Assembly (NCBI RefSeq): GCF_937920395.1
Contig: NZ_CALEVF010000365.1
Span: forward strand, 1-7,493
Reading direction: 5' to 3'
Length of the DNA stretch: 7,493 nucleotides
DNA from: an uncultured Clostridium sp.
GTDB taxonomy: Bacteria > Bacillota > Clostridia > Clostridiales > Clostridiaceae
Shown here piece after piece: positions 1-6,017 of the stretch. Positions within the stretch are counted from its first letter, which is position 1. Each line of letters begins with the position of its first letter. Both the position numbers and the translations under genes were made by a program. The notes beneath the pieces are model-generated. The model saw only the letters and a list, made by a program, of their open reading frames with translations. It did no database searches and had not been told where the DNA came from.

Positions 1-446
1 CACTACTTGTAATGCTTTATGGACAAATTAGAGTATTTATGGTTATGTCAAGAGACGGGTTACTTCCAAAGATTTTTTCAAAGGTACACCCAGTTCACAA
101 AACTCCTACCCTTTGTACAATAATAACAGGTAGTATTGCTGGTATAATGGCTGGATTTTTACCATTAGATGAAATAATAAAATTATGCAATATAGGTACA
201 TTATTTGCATTTGTTTTAGTATCTATTGGAGTTATAGTACTTAGGAAAACTATGCCTAATATTGAAAGAAAATTCAGGTGTCCATGGGTACCCGTTCTAC
301 CTATCATTTCTGCGGCTGCTTGTATTTATTTAATGTCAGCCTTACCACTAGTAACATGGATTAGGTTTGTAATTTGGTTATTAATTGGAATAGTAATTTA
401 CTTCTTGTATAGTAGACATCACAGTTTACTTCAAAATGAAAAATAA
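1..446 (+). CDS. APC-superfamily amino acid permease, C-terminal part (5' end outside window)
   Basis: The reading frame is open from base 3 and enters from the left edge, so the ATG at 12 is an internal methionine. The visible 147 residues begin in the segment that APC permeases carry as GQxRVFMVMSRDGLLPKIFSKVHP, a cytoplasmic loop followed by conserved TP. After it come hydrophobic stretches that I read as the last four transmembrane helices (roughly visible residues 36-52, 62-79, 95-112 and 117-135), with the motif R-K-F-R-C-P-W-V-P between two of them, as in the YfnA/CAT group of cationic or branched-chain amino acid transporters. The protein ends in a short charged tail. It would import amino acids at the cytoplasmic membrane; the substrate cannot be told from this part. 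A strong terminator follows 15 bp after the stop, so it is the last gene of its transcript. Confidence 0.9.
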   Translation, partial: LLVMLYGQIRVFMVMSRDGLLPKIFSKVHPVHKTPTLCTIITGSIAGIMAGFLPLDEIIKLCNIGTLFAFVLVSIGVIVLRKTMPNIERKFRCPWVPVLPIISAAACIYLMSALPLVTWIRFVIWLLIGIVIYFLYSRHHSLLQNEK

Positions 447-460
447 ATATCAAAGTTTTA

Positions 461-500
461 AAATAAAGTAGACAACCTTTTGGTAGTCTACTTTATTTTT
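461..500 (+). terminator. Rho-independent terminator of the permease gene, probably bidirectional
   Basis: A 13-bp perfect stem (AAATAAAGTAGAC at 461-473 with its complement at 486-498) is extended inward by ACC/GGT around a TTTT loop after one A-A mismatch. On the plus strand it is followed by T-rich sequence. On the minus strand the distal arm ends TTTATTTT, so it could also stop transcripts of the convergent TOPRIM gene, whose stop codon is at 566. The rest of 501-565 holds nothing I recognise. Confidence 0.88.
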
Positions 501-565
501 GTAGTTCATAAAAATGGCATATAAAACATTGATGAATTTAGCTCTTGCGATATTTTGAGTAGCTA

Positions 566-1258
566 CTAAGTTTTTATTGTGTTAAGGTATAAATTGAAAT
601 TACTAAATCGTTTTAAAGAATTTGTATCTTTTTTTATAAACTCCCAAGTATCTTTATATTCACCATTAATTATAAACTCTGGATTATTCATAAATTCGAT
701 AAAACTAATAGGGCTAGCGATAAATCTATCTTCAAATTTCTCAGCATACTCACGTTTTTCAACCGCGTTAACACTTTGCCTATTATGAATTACATGTTCC
801 AAATTAGAAGAAAAGAAATATACCCGATAATTTAAATTCGCATATACTATATTGGTGGCTGCTAATTTACTGAGAATTTGTGATTTTTGTTTATTACGTT
901 TTTTTATATTATCTACATTTCTCGCATATATATTTTGCGTATTATATTCAATGCTATCCGTATTCTTTTGCAGTATTTGCTCATCATTAATAAATGCACC
1001 ATCCGTATCTACTAAATGAATTACACTGAAAATATCACTTTTCTTATACATGTCACTAGTTATAAACTCTTTTATATAATGCGTGATTTTCGTATAAATA
1101 TTACTTGCATTAACTCCATTTTGAGTTGTTACATCACCATTAATAACTTTGAACCTCACTATTTTGTTTCTCTCAATTATTTTGGATAAAATCAATGCAA
1201 ATGAATTTCTGTCAGTTATTCCTTCAACTATAAATAAAACTATTTTTTTACTCTTCAT
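566..1258 (-). CDS. TOPRIM-like putative nuclease, partner of the upstream ATPase
   Basis: A 230-residue protein of no family I can name with certainty. Its N-terminus, IVLFIVEGITDRNSF, has the TOPRIM signature: a beta-strand ending in V-E-G with acidic residue E12 (and D16). A second hydrophobic strand, VIHLVDTDG, supplies the D84-x-D86 pair. In TOPRIM folds these residues bind the metal for nucleic-acid cleavage or strand passage. Further on are a basic stretch (RNVDNIKKRNKQKS, about 113-126), the block FFSSNLEHVIHN (148-159) and a C-terminal WEFIKKDTNSLKR block. The start is the ATG at 1258, preceded by GGTGAT about nine bases upstream and overlapping the ATPase stop by 11 nt; the frame continues upstream but there lies inside the ATPase gene. 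Tight overlap implies translational coupling and a joint complex. It ends in tandem TAG stops. Relatives by architecture are OLD nucleases, AriB of PARIS and RloB/AbiLii; which is closest is open. Confidence 0.78.
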   Translation of the reverse strand: MKSKKIVLFIVEGITDRNSFALILSKIIERNKIVRFKVINGDVTTQNGVNASNIYTKITHYIKEFITSDMYKKSDIFSVIHLVDTDGAFINDEQILQKNTDSIEYNTQNIYARNVDNIKKRNKQKSQILSKLAATNIVYANLNYRVYFFSSNLEHVIHNRQSVNAVEKREYAEKFEDRFIASPISFIEFMNNPEFIINGEYKDTWEFIKKDTNSLKRFSNFNLYLNTIKT

Positions 1259-2630
1259 AAAGAATATCACCAGCTTTTCTAAAGGCATGTGCAATTTCAA
1301 AACTATTAGTTTCTTCATATACACACTCATTAAGCCCACCCAAATCAACACCACGAAGATATACATTTCGAAGATTATTATTACTTTTTATATTAGTTAT
1401 TCTTATAAATCTATTTTGAGGATTCGTTGTACTAAACACCAATGATTCTTTTTCTAACATTTCAAGTGGTCGTAAGTTATGTGACGTAAATATAAATTGC
1501 CCTTTTCCTTCTTGCTCTATTATTTTTAATAATTCACCTAACAAATACTCAAATATACCAGCATCAAGTTCATCAACAATTAAACAAATTGATGGGTTAT
1601 TATACATTGATATTAATGTACTTAAAATAGAAATTATCTTTTTTATGCCCTCAGATTCATATTTCAAAGGAATCTTTATATCTTTTTTAATAGAAAGCAA
1701 TTGTATTCTTATTACTTCTTTCTCATTCTTATATAACTCATTTCCTAAATTATTAATCTCTAATTGTAAGTTAGGGATAATAGTACCTAACACCACATTC
1801 AGTTGTTTTATAATTTTTGTAGCTATATTATACCTCTTTTTATCTATATTGGATGTACCTAATAAGTTAATTGCAATATCTCCACTAGTTACGCCCTCAT
1901 GATCCTCCATTCTAAAACTTAATGGCATATAATTAAGGCTTATAGTCGCTGAATGCTCATTTGTTATTACAAACAAATTTACTCTAGCAAAATGCTTAAT
2001 GACATTAATAATATTAAAATAATCAGGACACATAGAATTACTTTTAAAAATTTCTTCTAAACTATCATTAAAAATAAAAGAGGTTTTTTCTTTAATTGAT
2101 AATCTTTTACTAACTTCAAGATTAAATTCATTTTCTTTATTATTTCTTATTAACTCACTATAACGAGCTTTGGGCAATATATATGTATCCTTTAAATCTA
2201 TAAGATATTCAATTATATCAATTTTTCTTTTTTTATTATCTTCATTTATTTGAGAATAGCTTAGCTTTTCATTATACAACTCAGCTCCCCCATCTTTTCG
2301 TCTTAACGACATCTGGTAATATACTAATAACTTTTGTTCTTTCATTTCAATGTAAAAAGCAAATTTCAAAGTAGCTACATCTTCTAATTCATTTATATAA
2401 TTTTTAATATCATCCGGCAATTTTTCACCGCTTGCTATTGTTTTAAATAACTTAAAAGCTTCTACTATAGTTGTTTTACCTGAACCATTTTGTCCATAAA
2501 TTCCAATTATATCTGATTTACCACTATAATATTTTTTTTGTCTATAAGCAGACAACTCAATAATTCCCTTTTGAATGTTTTTAAAACCTTCGATTTCAAT
2601 ACTTTGTATTCTTATAATTGTTTTTGTCAT
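1248..2630 (-). CDS. AAA/ABC-type ATPase of the OLD/AAA_15 group, probable defence-system sensor or motor
   Basis: A 460-residue cytoplasmic ATPase. It opens with a strand typical of SMC/RecF/OLD-like ATPases (IRIQSIEIEGFKNI, 6-19), then Walker A GQNGSGKT (46-53). The middle region (about 80-320) is unrecognised. The C-terminal half carries a degenerate ABC signature, YESEGIKKI (324-332), Walker B ICLIVDELDAG with D353 and E354, and the H-loop FTSHN with H384. This order matches the one-piece ABC ATPases of AAA_15/AAA_21 type that drive OLD, AbiL/RloA and PARIS AriA systems. The protein stops about 75 residues after the H-loop, and no TOPRIM domain is fused to it; the next gene supplies one. 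The start is ATG 2630, with AGGAG at 2639-2643 and an 8-nt spacer; a GTG at 2693 would extend it by 21 residues but has no such site. Being an ATPase is secure; the defence role is inferred from the pairing. Confidence 0.88.
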   Translation of the reverse strand: MTKTIIRIQSIEIEGFKNIQKGIIELSAYRQKKYYSGKSDIIGIYGQNGSGKTTIVEAFKLFKTIASGEKLPDDIKNYINELEDVATLKFAFYIEMKEQKLLVYYQMSLRRKDGGAELYNEKLSYSQINEDNKKRKIDIIEYLIDLKDTYILPKARYSELIRNNKENEFNLEVSKRLSIKEKTSFIFNDSLEEIFKSNSMCPDYFNIINVIKHFARVNLFVITNEHSATISLNYMPLSFRMEDHEGVTSGDIAINLLGTSNIDKKRYNIATKIIKQLNVVLGTIIPNLQLEINNLGNELYKNEKEVIRIQLLSIKKDIKIPLKYESEGIKKIISILSTLISMYNNPSICLIVDELDAGIFEYLLGELLKIIEQEGKGQFIFTSHNLRPLEMLEKESLVFSTTNPQNRFIRITNIKSNNNLRNVYLRGVDLGGLNECVYEETNSFEIAHAFRKAGDILYEE

Positions 2631-2638
2631 AAACCCAA

Positions 2639-2643
2639 CTCCT
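2639..2643 (-). promoter_or_regulatory. Ribosome binding site that fixes the ATPase start
   Basis: On the minus strand AGGAG stands 8 nt before the ATG at 2630. This favours that ATG over the in-frame GTG at 2693. Confidence 0.75.
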
Positions 2644-2699
2644 ATATTCTTTAAATCATATGCTTGCCACAATAAAATACTAATAGTTTTCACATAATT

Positions 2700-2714
2700 G
2701 ATACAAATTGTATC
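2700..2714. promoter_or_regulatory. Perfect 7-1-7 palindrome in the ATPase leader, candidate operator
   Basis: GATACAAATTGTATC consists of arms GATACAA and TTGTATC around one central base. It lies about 20 bases downstream of the extended -10 box at 2734-2742, where a bound repressor would block early transcription, and about 70 bp before the ATPase start. No regulator gene is present in the cassette, so the binding protein is unknown. Confidence 0.45.
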
Positions 2715-2733
2715 TTTATATGTATTTAATTAT

Positions 2734-2742
2734 ATTATATCA
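2734..2742 (-). promoter_or_regulatory. Extended -10 promoter of the ATPase/TOPRIM operon
   Basis: The minus strand reads TGATATAAT: a perfect TATAAT with the TGN extension. The region one spacer upstream (about 2757-2762) has only a poor -35 match, which is acceptable for extended -10 promoters. The transcript would start near 2727 and have a leader of about 97 nt. AT-rich surroundings make chance matches possible. Confidence 0.5.
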
Positions 2743-2778
2743 CCTTCAAATATTATTATTCATTATACCCTTAATTAG

Positions 2779-2784
2779 TATAAT
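2779..2784 (+). promoter_or_regulatory. Possible -10 box for the NlpC/P60 gene
   Basis: A perfect TATAAT lies 81 bp before the start codon at 2866. There is no convincing -35 (TTATTC at 17-bp spacing), so this is only the best available candidate in an AT-rich divergent spacer. Confidence 0.3.
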
Positions 2785-2865
2785 AAAAAAAGTTTATGTT
2801 TTATTAAAGGATATTATGTATTTATACAGAATATATTACAGATCACGTTTACAGAGGAGGCCATA

Positions 2866-3363
2866 ATGAAGAAAGTTAAAAATATTACATCATTTGCTCT
2901 TGCTTTACTACTTGCAAGCTCAATAAGTATTACAAGTACGCCTGCACAGGCTAAGGTACTTATATACACAACAAAAATCACTCAATCAGCAGCAAGTAAA
3001 AACAAGCTTACAGGGACTAATATCGTAAACTATGCAAAAAAATTCATTGGCATACCATATAAATATGGTGGAATTACCACGGCTGGTTTTGATTGTTCTG
3101 GTTTTACTATGTATGTGTATAGGAATTTTAAAGTAACTCTACCACGCATTGCATCATCACAAACATTAAAAGGAAATGTCGTTAAAAAATCTTCCCTTAA
3201 GACAGGAGATTTAGTTTTTTTTGGAAAACCTATATCTCATGTTGGTATTTATGTTGGAGATGGAAAGTTTATACATTCACCCAAAACTGGGTCATCAATT
3301 AAAATTTTAGATTTAAAATATATGCCTAATTATAATACAGCCAGAAGAATAACGAGTAACTAG
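2866..3363 (+). CDS. Secreted NlpC/P60 cell-wall peptidase, small single-domain form
   Basis: A 165-residue secreted protein. Residues 1-29 form a signal peptide (MKKVKN, hydrophobic core FALALLLASSISI, then TPAQA with likely cleavage after A29). The rest is one NlpC/P60 domain, beginning with IVNYAKKFIGIPYKYGG (about 53-69). The catalytic cysteine is C77 in FDCSGF, the catalytic histidine H125 in ISHVGIYVG, and the third polar residue H137 in FIHSPKTG. Such enzymes cut peptide stems of peptidoglycan, usually the D-gamma-glutamyl to diamino acid bond, outside the membrane. There are no SH3, LysM or choline-binding repeats, so its wall targeting is unknown. AGGAGG at 2855-2860, 5 nt before ATG, fixes the start. 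It is divergent from the ATPase and convergent with the decayed pirin gene. I see no terminator hairpin after its stop. Confidence 0.93.
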   Translation: MKKVKNITSFALALLLASSISITSTPAQAKVLIYTTKITQSAASKNKLTGTNIVNYAKKFIGIPYKYGGITTAGFDCSGFTMYVYRNFKVTLPRIASSQTLKGNVVKKSSLKTGDLVFFGKPISHVGIYVGDGKFIHSPKTGSSIKILDLKYMPNYNTARRITSN

Positions 3364-3720
3364 AGAAATATATATAAACAATGTTGTGTCTAGCTTAGGT
3401 ACCATATCTGCTCTAATATCTCGATACTTTGGGCTTATCATTTTATTTTTTTGTGGTAGATTAAGCCAAAGTTGAACCCCAAGCATTCTATTTGATGATT
3501 TTGGCATTTCCTGATGAAGTATACCACCACCTGCTGTCATCCATTGACAACATCCATCTAATATACTTCCCTTATTACCTAAACTATCTATATGCTCAAT
3601 ATCTCAACTTATAAGATAAGTAACTGTTTCTATTCCCCTGTGTGGATGCCATGGGAAGCCTTTGGTATAATCATTAGGATTTGTTCCTGTTACTACTTTG
3701 TGTATTCCCCTTGTTTTCAT
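3364..3720 (-). pseudogene. Decayed pirin-family gene (nonsense codon, apparent internal deletions, lost C-terminus)
   Basis: From ATG 3720 (GGAGGT eight bases upstream, intact) the minus strand reads MKTRGIHKVVTG, then NPNDYTKGFPWHPHRGIET, then TVTYLIS followed by TGA at 3604-3606. The same frame continues with DSLGNKG, QWMTAGGGILHQEMP and RMLGVQLWLNLPQKNKM. These are hallmark pirin cupin motifs, including HPHRG and the later HQE that bind metal. The TGA stands where relatives have glycine, which suggests GGA became TGA. The roughly 30 residues expected between KVVTG and NPNDY are missing. After RADMVP the frame jumps to DTTLFIYI, resembling a later pirin segment, and then reaches the NlpC stop. 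A functional pirin has roughly 230-290 residues; this remnant has about 120 codons. It lies 29 bp after pncB on the same strand and may once have ended that operon. The stop could be a sequencing error, but the missing segments argue for real decay. Confidence 0.85.
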
Positions 3721-3749
3721 AATAATTTACCTCCCTAATTAAACCTAAT

Positions 3750-5237
3750 TTATTTTTCATTTTTTTCTTCAAGATTTCTATATTTTTTAATTAACTCTTG
3801 CTTAACAATCCAAAGTTCGTGAGATAAATCAACAAAATACTTGTGAGGATTAGAAAACCTCTTAACTTCATCCCATATGCTATCTACTTGCTTTTTACAA
3901 TAAGCTCTAATTTCTTCTATCGTTGGTAATGTGTATATACACTCTCCATTAATAAATATTGGCACTTGAAGTTTTTTAGCATAAAAATTAGTAATCTTTT
4001 TCTTCTTCCAAGTAAGAACTGGATCAAAAATTCTATATGGGGCTGTTTCATTTATAACATCACCTGCCAATGTAATAACATCAGCAATTGCCTTGTGCGT
4101 ATTTTTATCATATAATCTCCAGCACATTTTATATCCTGGATTAATGATCTTTTCTTCATTTTCGCTCAATTTAATTCTTGGAACAACTACTCCCTCTTCT
4201 TCCACCGCCACCAGTTTATATACACCACCAAATACTGGTTCTGATTTTGCTGTTACTAACCTTTCGCCAACACCAAATATGTCTATTTTAGCATTTTGAT
4301 TTAATAATTCAGTTATAATGAACTCATCTAAACTATTAGAAGCCACTATTTTGCAATCTATTAACCCTGCCTCGTCTAGCATAATTCTTACTTTTTTCGA
4401 AAGATAAGCAAGATCTCCACTATCAAGTCTAATTGCCTTTAACCTTTTTCCAATTGGCTCTAGAACATCTTTGGATACCTTAATAGCATTTGGTATACCA
4501 CATGTTATAACGTTGTATGTATCAACAAGTAATGTACATGTATCTGGGTAAGTTCTTGCATATGTTTCAAAAGCTTTATATTCGTCTCCAAAAAATTGTA
4601 CCCGTGAATGTGCCATTGTTCCAGTAGCAGGAACTCCATACATTTGCTCTGCAATAGTTGTAGCTGTTCCACTTACTCCTCCAATATATGCTGCTCTTGC
4701 TCCCATTATAGCTGCATCAGCACCATGGGTTCTTCTTGCTCCAAGTTCAAGTATTGGTCTTCCCTTTGCGGCTCTTACTATTCTGTTAGCTTTTGTAGCT
4801 ATTAAGCTTTGATGATTAATTGTTAAAAGCAACATAGTCTCTATAAGTTGAGCCTCAATTACCTTTGCTTTAATTGTTACTATTGCTTCATTTGGAAATA
4901 CTACAGTGCCCTCTGGAATTGCATATATGTCTCCTGAGAATTTAAATGTTAGTAAATACGATAAAAACTGTTCTGACAAAACGCCCTTGCTTCTTAAAAA
5001 ATCTATATCATTTCTTGTGAATTTTAAATTCTTAACAAACAGTACAAGTTGTTCAAGACCCGCCGTTATTGAAAATCCTGCTCCATCTGGGTTCTTTCTA
5101 TAAAACATATCAAAATACACAATTGTATCAGTGACACCATTTACAAAATATCCATTTGACATTGTTAATTCATAAAAATCCATTAACATTGAAAGATTTC
5201 GCTGCTCTTTAATATTGAATTCATTGCTCATTTTCAT
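3750..5237 (-). CDS. pncB: Nicotinate phosphoribosyltransferase
   Basis: A 495-residue cytoplasmic enzyme that joins nicotinate to PRPP, with ATP hydrolysis, to make nicotinate mononucleotide for NAD synthesis. The N-terminus has the family motif LMDFYELTMSNGYF (18-31), followed by VYFDMFYRKNP. The active-site region has ELGARRTHGADAA (164-176) and TGTMAHSRVQFFGDEYKAF (205-223); H210 is the expected autophosphorylated histidine. IRLDSGDLAYLSKK (269-282) and FGVGERLVTAKSEPVFGGVYKLV (321-343) are the phosphate and PRPP loops. Length fits the Firmicute type. AGGAG lies 4 nt before ATG 5237 and 10 nt before a second in-frame ATG at 5231, so the start may be either. It is the third gene of the nrtR operon, 41 bp after the nicotinamidase-like gene. 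The C-terminal tail is rich in Lys and Glu. Confidence 0.97.
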   Translation of the reverse strand: MKMSNEFNIKEQRNLSMLMDFYELTMSNGYFVNGVTDTIVYFDMFYRKNPDGAGFSITAGLEQLVLFVKNLKFTRNDIDFLRSKGVLSEQFLSYLLTFKFSGDIYAIPEGTVVFPNEAIVTIKAKVIEAQLIETMLLLTINHQSLIATKANRIVRAAKGRPILELGARRTHGADAAIMGARAAYIGGVSGTATTIAEQMYGVPATGTMAHSRVQFFGDEYKAFETYARTYPDTCTLLVDTYNVITCGIPNAIKVSKDVLEPIGKRLKAIRLDSGDLAYLSKKVRIMLDEAGLIDCKIVASNSLDEFIITELLNQNAKIDIFGVGERLVTAKSEPVFGGVYKLVAVEEEGVVVPRIKLSENEEKIINPGYKMCWRLYDKNTHKAIADVITLAGDVINETAPYRIFDPVLTWKKKKITNFYAKKLQVPIFINGECIYTLPTIEEIRAYCKKQVDSIWDEVKRFSNPHKYFVDLSHELWIVKQELIKKYRNLEEKNEK

Positions 5238-5249
5238 ATCTCTCCTCGC

Positions 5250-5270
5250 TTAATACTAAAGTAGTACTAA
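5250..5270. promoter_or_regulatory. 21-bp imperfect palindrome between the hydrolase and pncB, candidate NrtR site
   Basis: Arms TTAATACTA (5250-5258) and TAGTACTAA (5262-5270) are complementary except for one base, around AAG. It shares the 8-mer TAGTACTA with the palindrome over the nrtR promoter. It lies just upstream of the pncB ribosome binding site. A further copy of TAGTACTA inside the hydrolase gene (5560-5567) shows that the 8-mer alone is not decisive. Confidence 0.35.
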
Positions 5271-5278
5271 TAATCTGT

Positions 5279-5932
5279 CTATTTTATAGTATCAACTACC
5301 TCTATACCATTAGATTTCATTTCCCAAAGAGATATAACTTTCATTAAATCACCATCATGAGTTCCAGTGTCAAAAGTCTCTACTGAATCTATTGGCACAA
5401 TAATTCTTCTATCAATATTTTTTTCGTTGAAATATGTTTTTAATGTTTCTGCAAAATGTTTAACACATATGTCCGTTGAACAACCTTCTATAATATAATT
5501 TTCAATTTGTGTTTCATTTTCTGTTAGCCATGTTTTAAATTCTGGTGCATGAAAACCATTAGTACTATTTTTATGTATTTTTGTAGTATTACTATGTAGA
5601 GTAGCTCCACAGTTTAATGAAGAGATAAGTTCGGCCTCGGTACTGTTTTTTAAACAATGTCTTCCATATATTTTAAACTCAGTAGAATTTTCATCATGTT
5701 GCTCCAAAAAGAATACTTTTTTATATCCGTATGTACGCTCATTGATAGCTACAATATTATCTATAATAGTTTTAACTCTTGGTGAAGACATTATTCCTGT
5801 ATTAACAAACCCATTTACCATGTCCATAACTATCAAAGCTGTTTTTTCTTTTGGAAGATCATTTAGACTAACTTCATTTCCCTTTATTTCATTTTGCATA
5901 TCAAATATTTTATTTATTAGTAGATTTATCAT
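5279..5932 (-). CDS. pncA: Nicotinamidase-like cysteine hydrolase (isochorismatase superfamily)
   Basis: A 217-residue cytoplasmic hydrolase, most likely nicotinamidase, giving nicotinate and ammonia. TALIVMDMVNGFVNTG (31-46) holds catalytic D37; K121 in TKIHKNSTNGF is the catalytic lysine; EGCSTDICV (150-157) holds the nucleophile C156 in the usual TDxCV context. Between them, HCLKNSTEAEL (92-102) matches the HCxxGTxEAEL block of nicotinamidases. The metal-site segment is unusual: relatives have DxH and a later H, whereas here it reads EQHDENSTEF and RHC. The substrate is therefore inferred mainly from position between nrtR and pncB. The ATG at 5932 is chosen because GAGG stands 11 nt upstream; ATGs at 5941 and 5971 are in frame but the first has its Shine-Dalgarno only 2 nt away and the second has none. 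Spacing is 85 bp from nrtR and 41 bp to pncB. Confidence 0.88.
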   Translation of the reverse strand: MINLLINKIFDMQNEIKGNEVSLNDLPKEKTALIVMDMVNGFVNTGIMSSPRVKTIIDNIVAINERTYGYKKVFFLEQHDENSTEFKIYGRHCLKNSTEAELISSLNCGATLHSNTTKIHKNSTNGFHAPEFKTWLTENETQIENYIIEGCSTDICVKHFAETLKTYFNEKNIDRRIIVPIDSVETFDTGTHDGDLMKVISLWEMKSNGIEVVDTIK

Positions 5933-5999
5933 ATATATCATTTCCTCTCTTTTATATCTCATAAGGCGCATTTTATGCTTATTTAACTTACTTTGTTCA

Positions 6000-6017
6000 T
6001 AGACTATATATAATCTA
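6000..6017. repeat. Imperfect 18-bp palindrome right after the nrtR stop
   Basis: TAGACTATATATAATCTA has one mismatched pair between its 9-bp halves. It lies directly behind the nrtR stop codon and before the hydrolase gene. It is nearly all A/T and has no T-run of terminator type; it could be a secondary operator or simply AT-rich spacer. Confidence 0.25.

Noticed and set aside
558..567. 10-bp palindrome AGTAGCTACT at the end of the TOPRIM gene
   Set aside because: It is short, overlaps the tandem stop codons and has no T-run; the real terminator is at 461-500.
1259..1366. A 36-residue N-terminal extension of the TOPRIM protein
   Set aside because: It would be encoded wholly within the ATPase gene in another frame; the TOPRIM strand begins right after the ATG at 1258.
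566..2630. Reading the cassette as a retron or a known Gabija system
   Set aside because: No reverse transcriptase or structured ncRNA is present, and there is no UvrD/GajB helicase; the ATPase and TOPRIM parts are separate proteins.
2631..2693. A 21-residue N-terminal extension of the ATPase from a GTG
   Set aside because: There is no suitable ribosome binding site before the GTG, whereas AGGAG is ideally placed before ATG 2630, and the family fold starts right after that ATG.
2782..2805. AATAAAA ... TTTTATT hairpin resembling a terminator
   Set aside because: The stem is A/T only and short, no gene ends near it, and it lies in a divergent promoter region.
4608..4805. A 65-codon plus-strand frame very rich in Ser and Cys, like a small cysteine-rich peptide
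   Set aside because: It is exactly antisense to the conserved catalytic core of pncB, has no ribosome binding site, and its composition follows from the complement of Ala, Gly and Thr codons.
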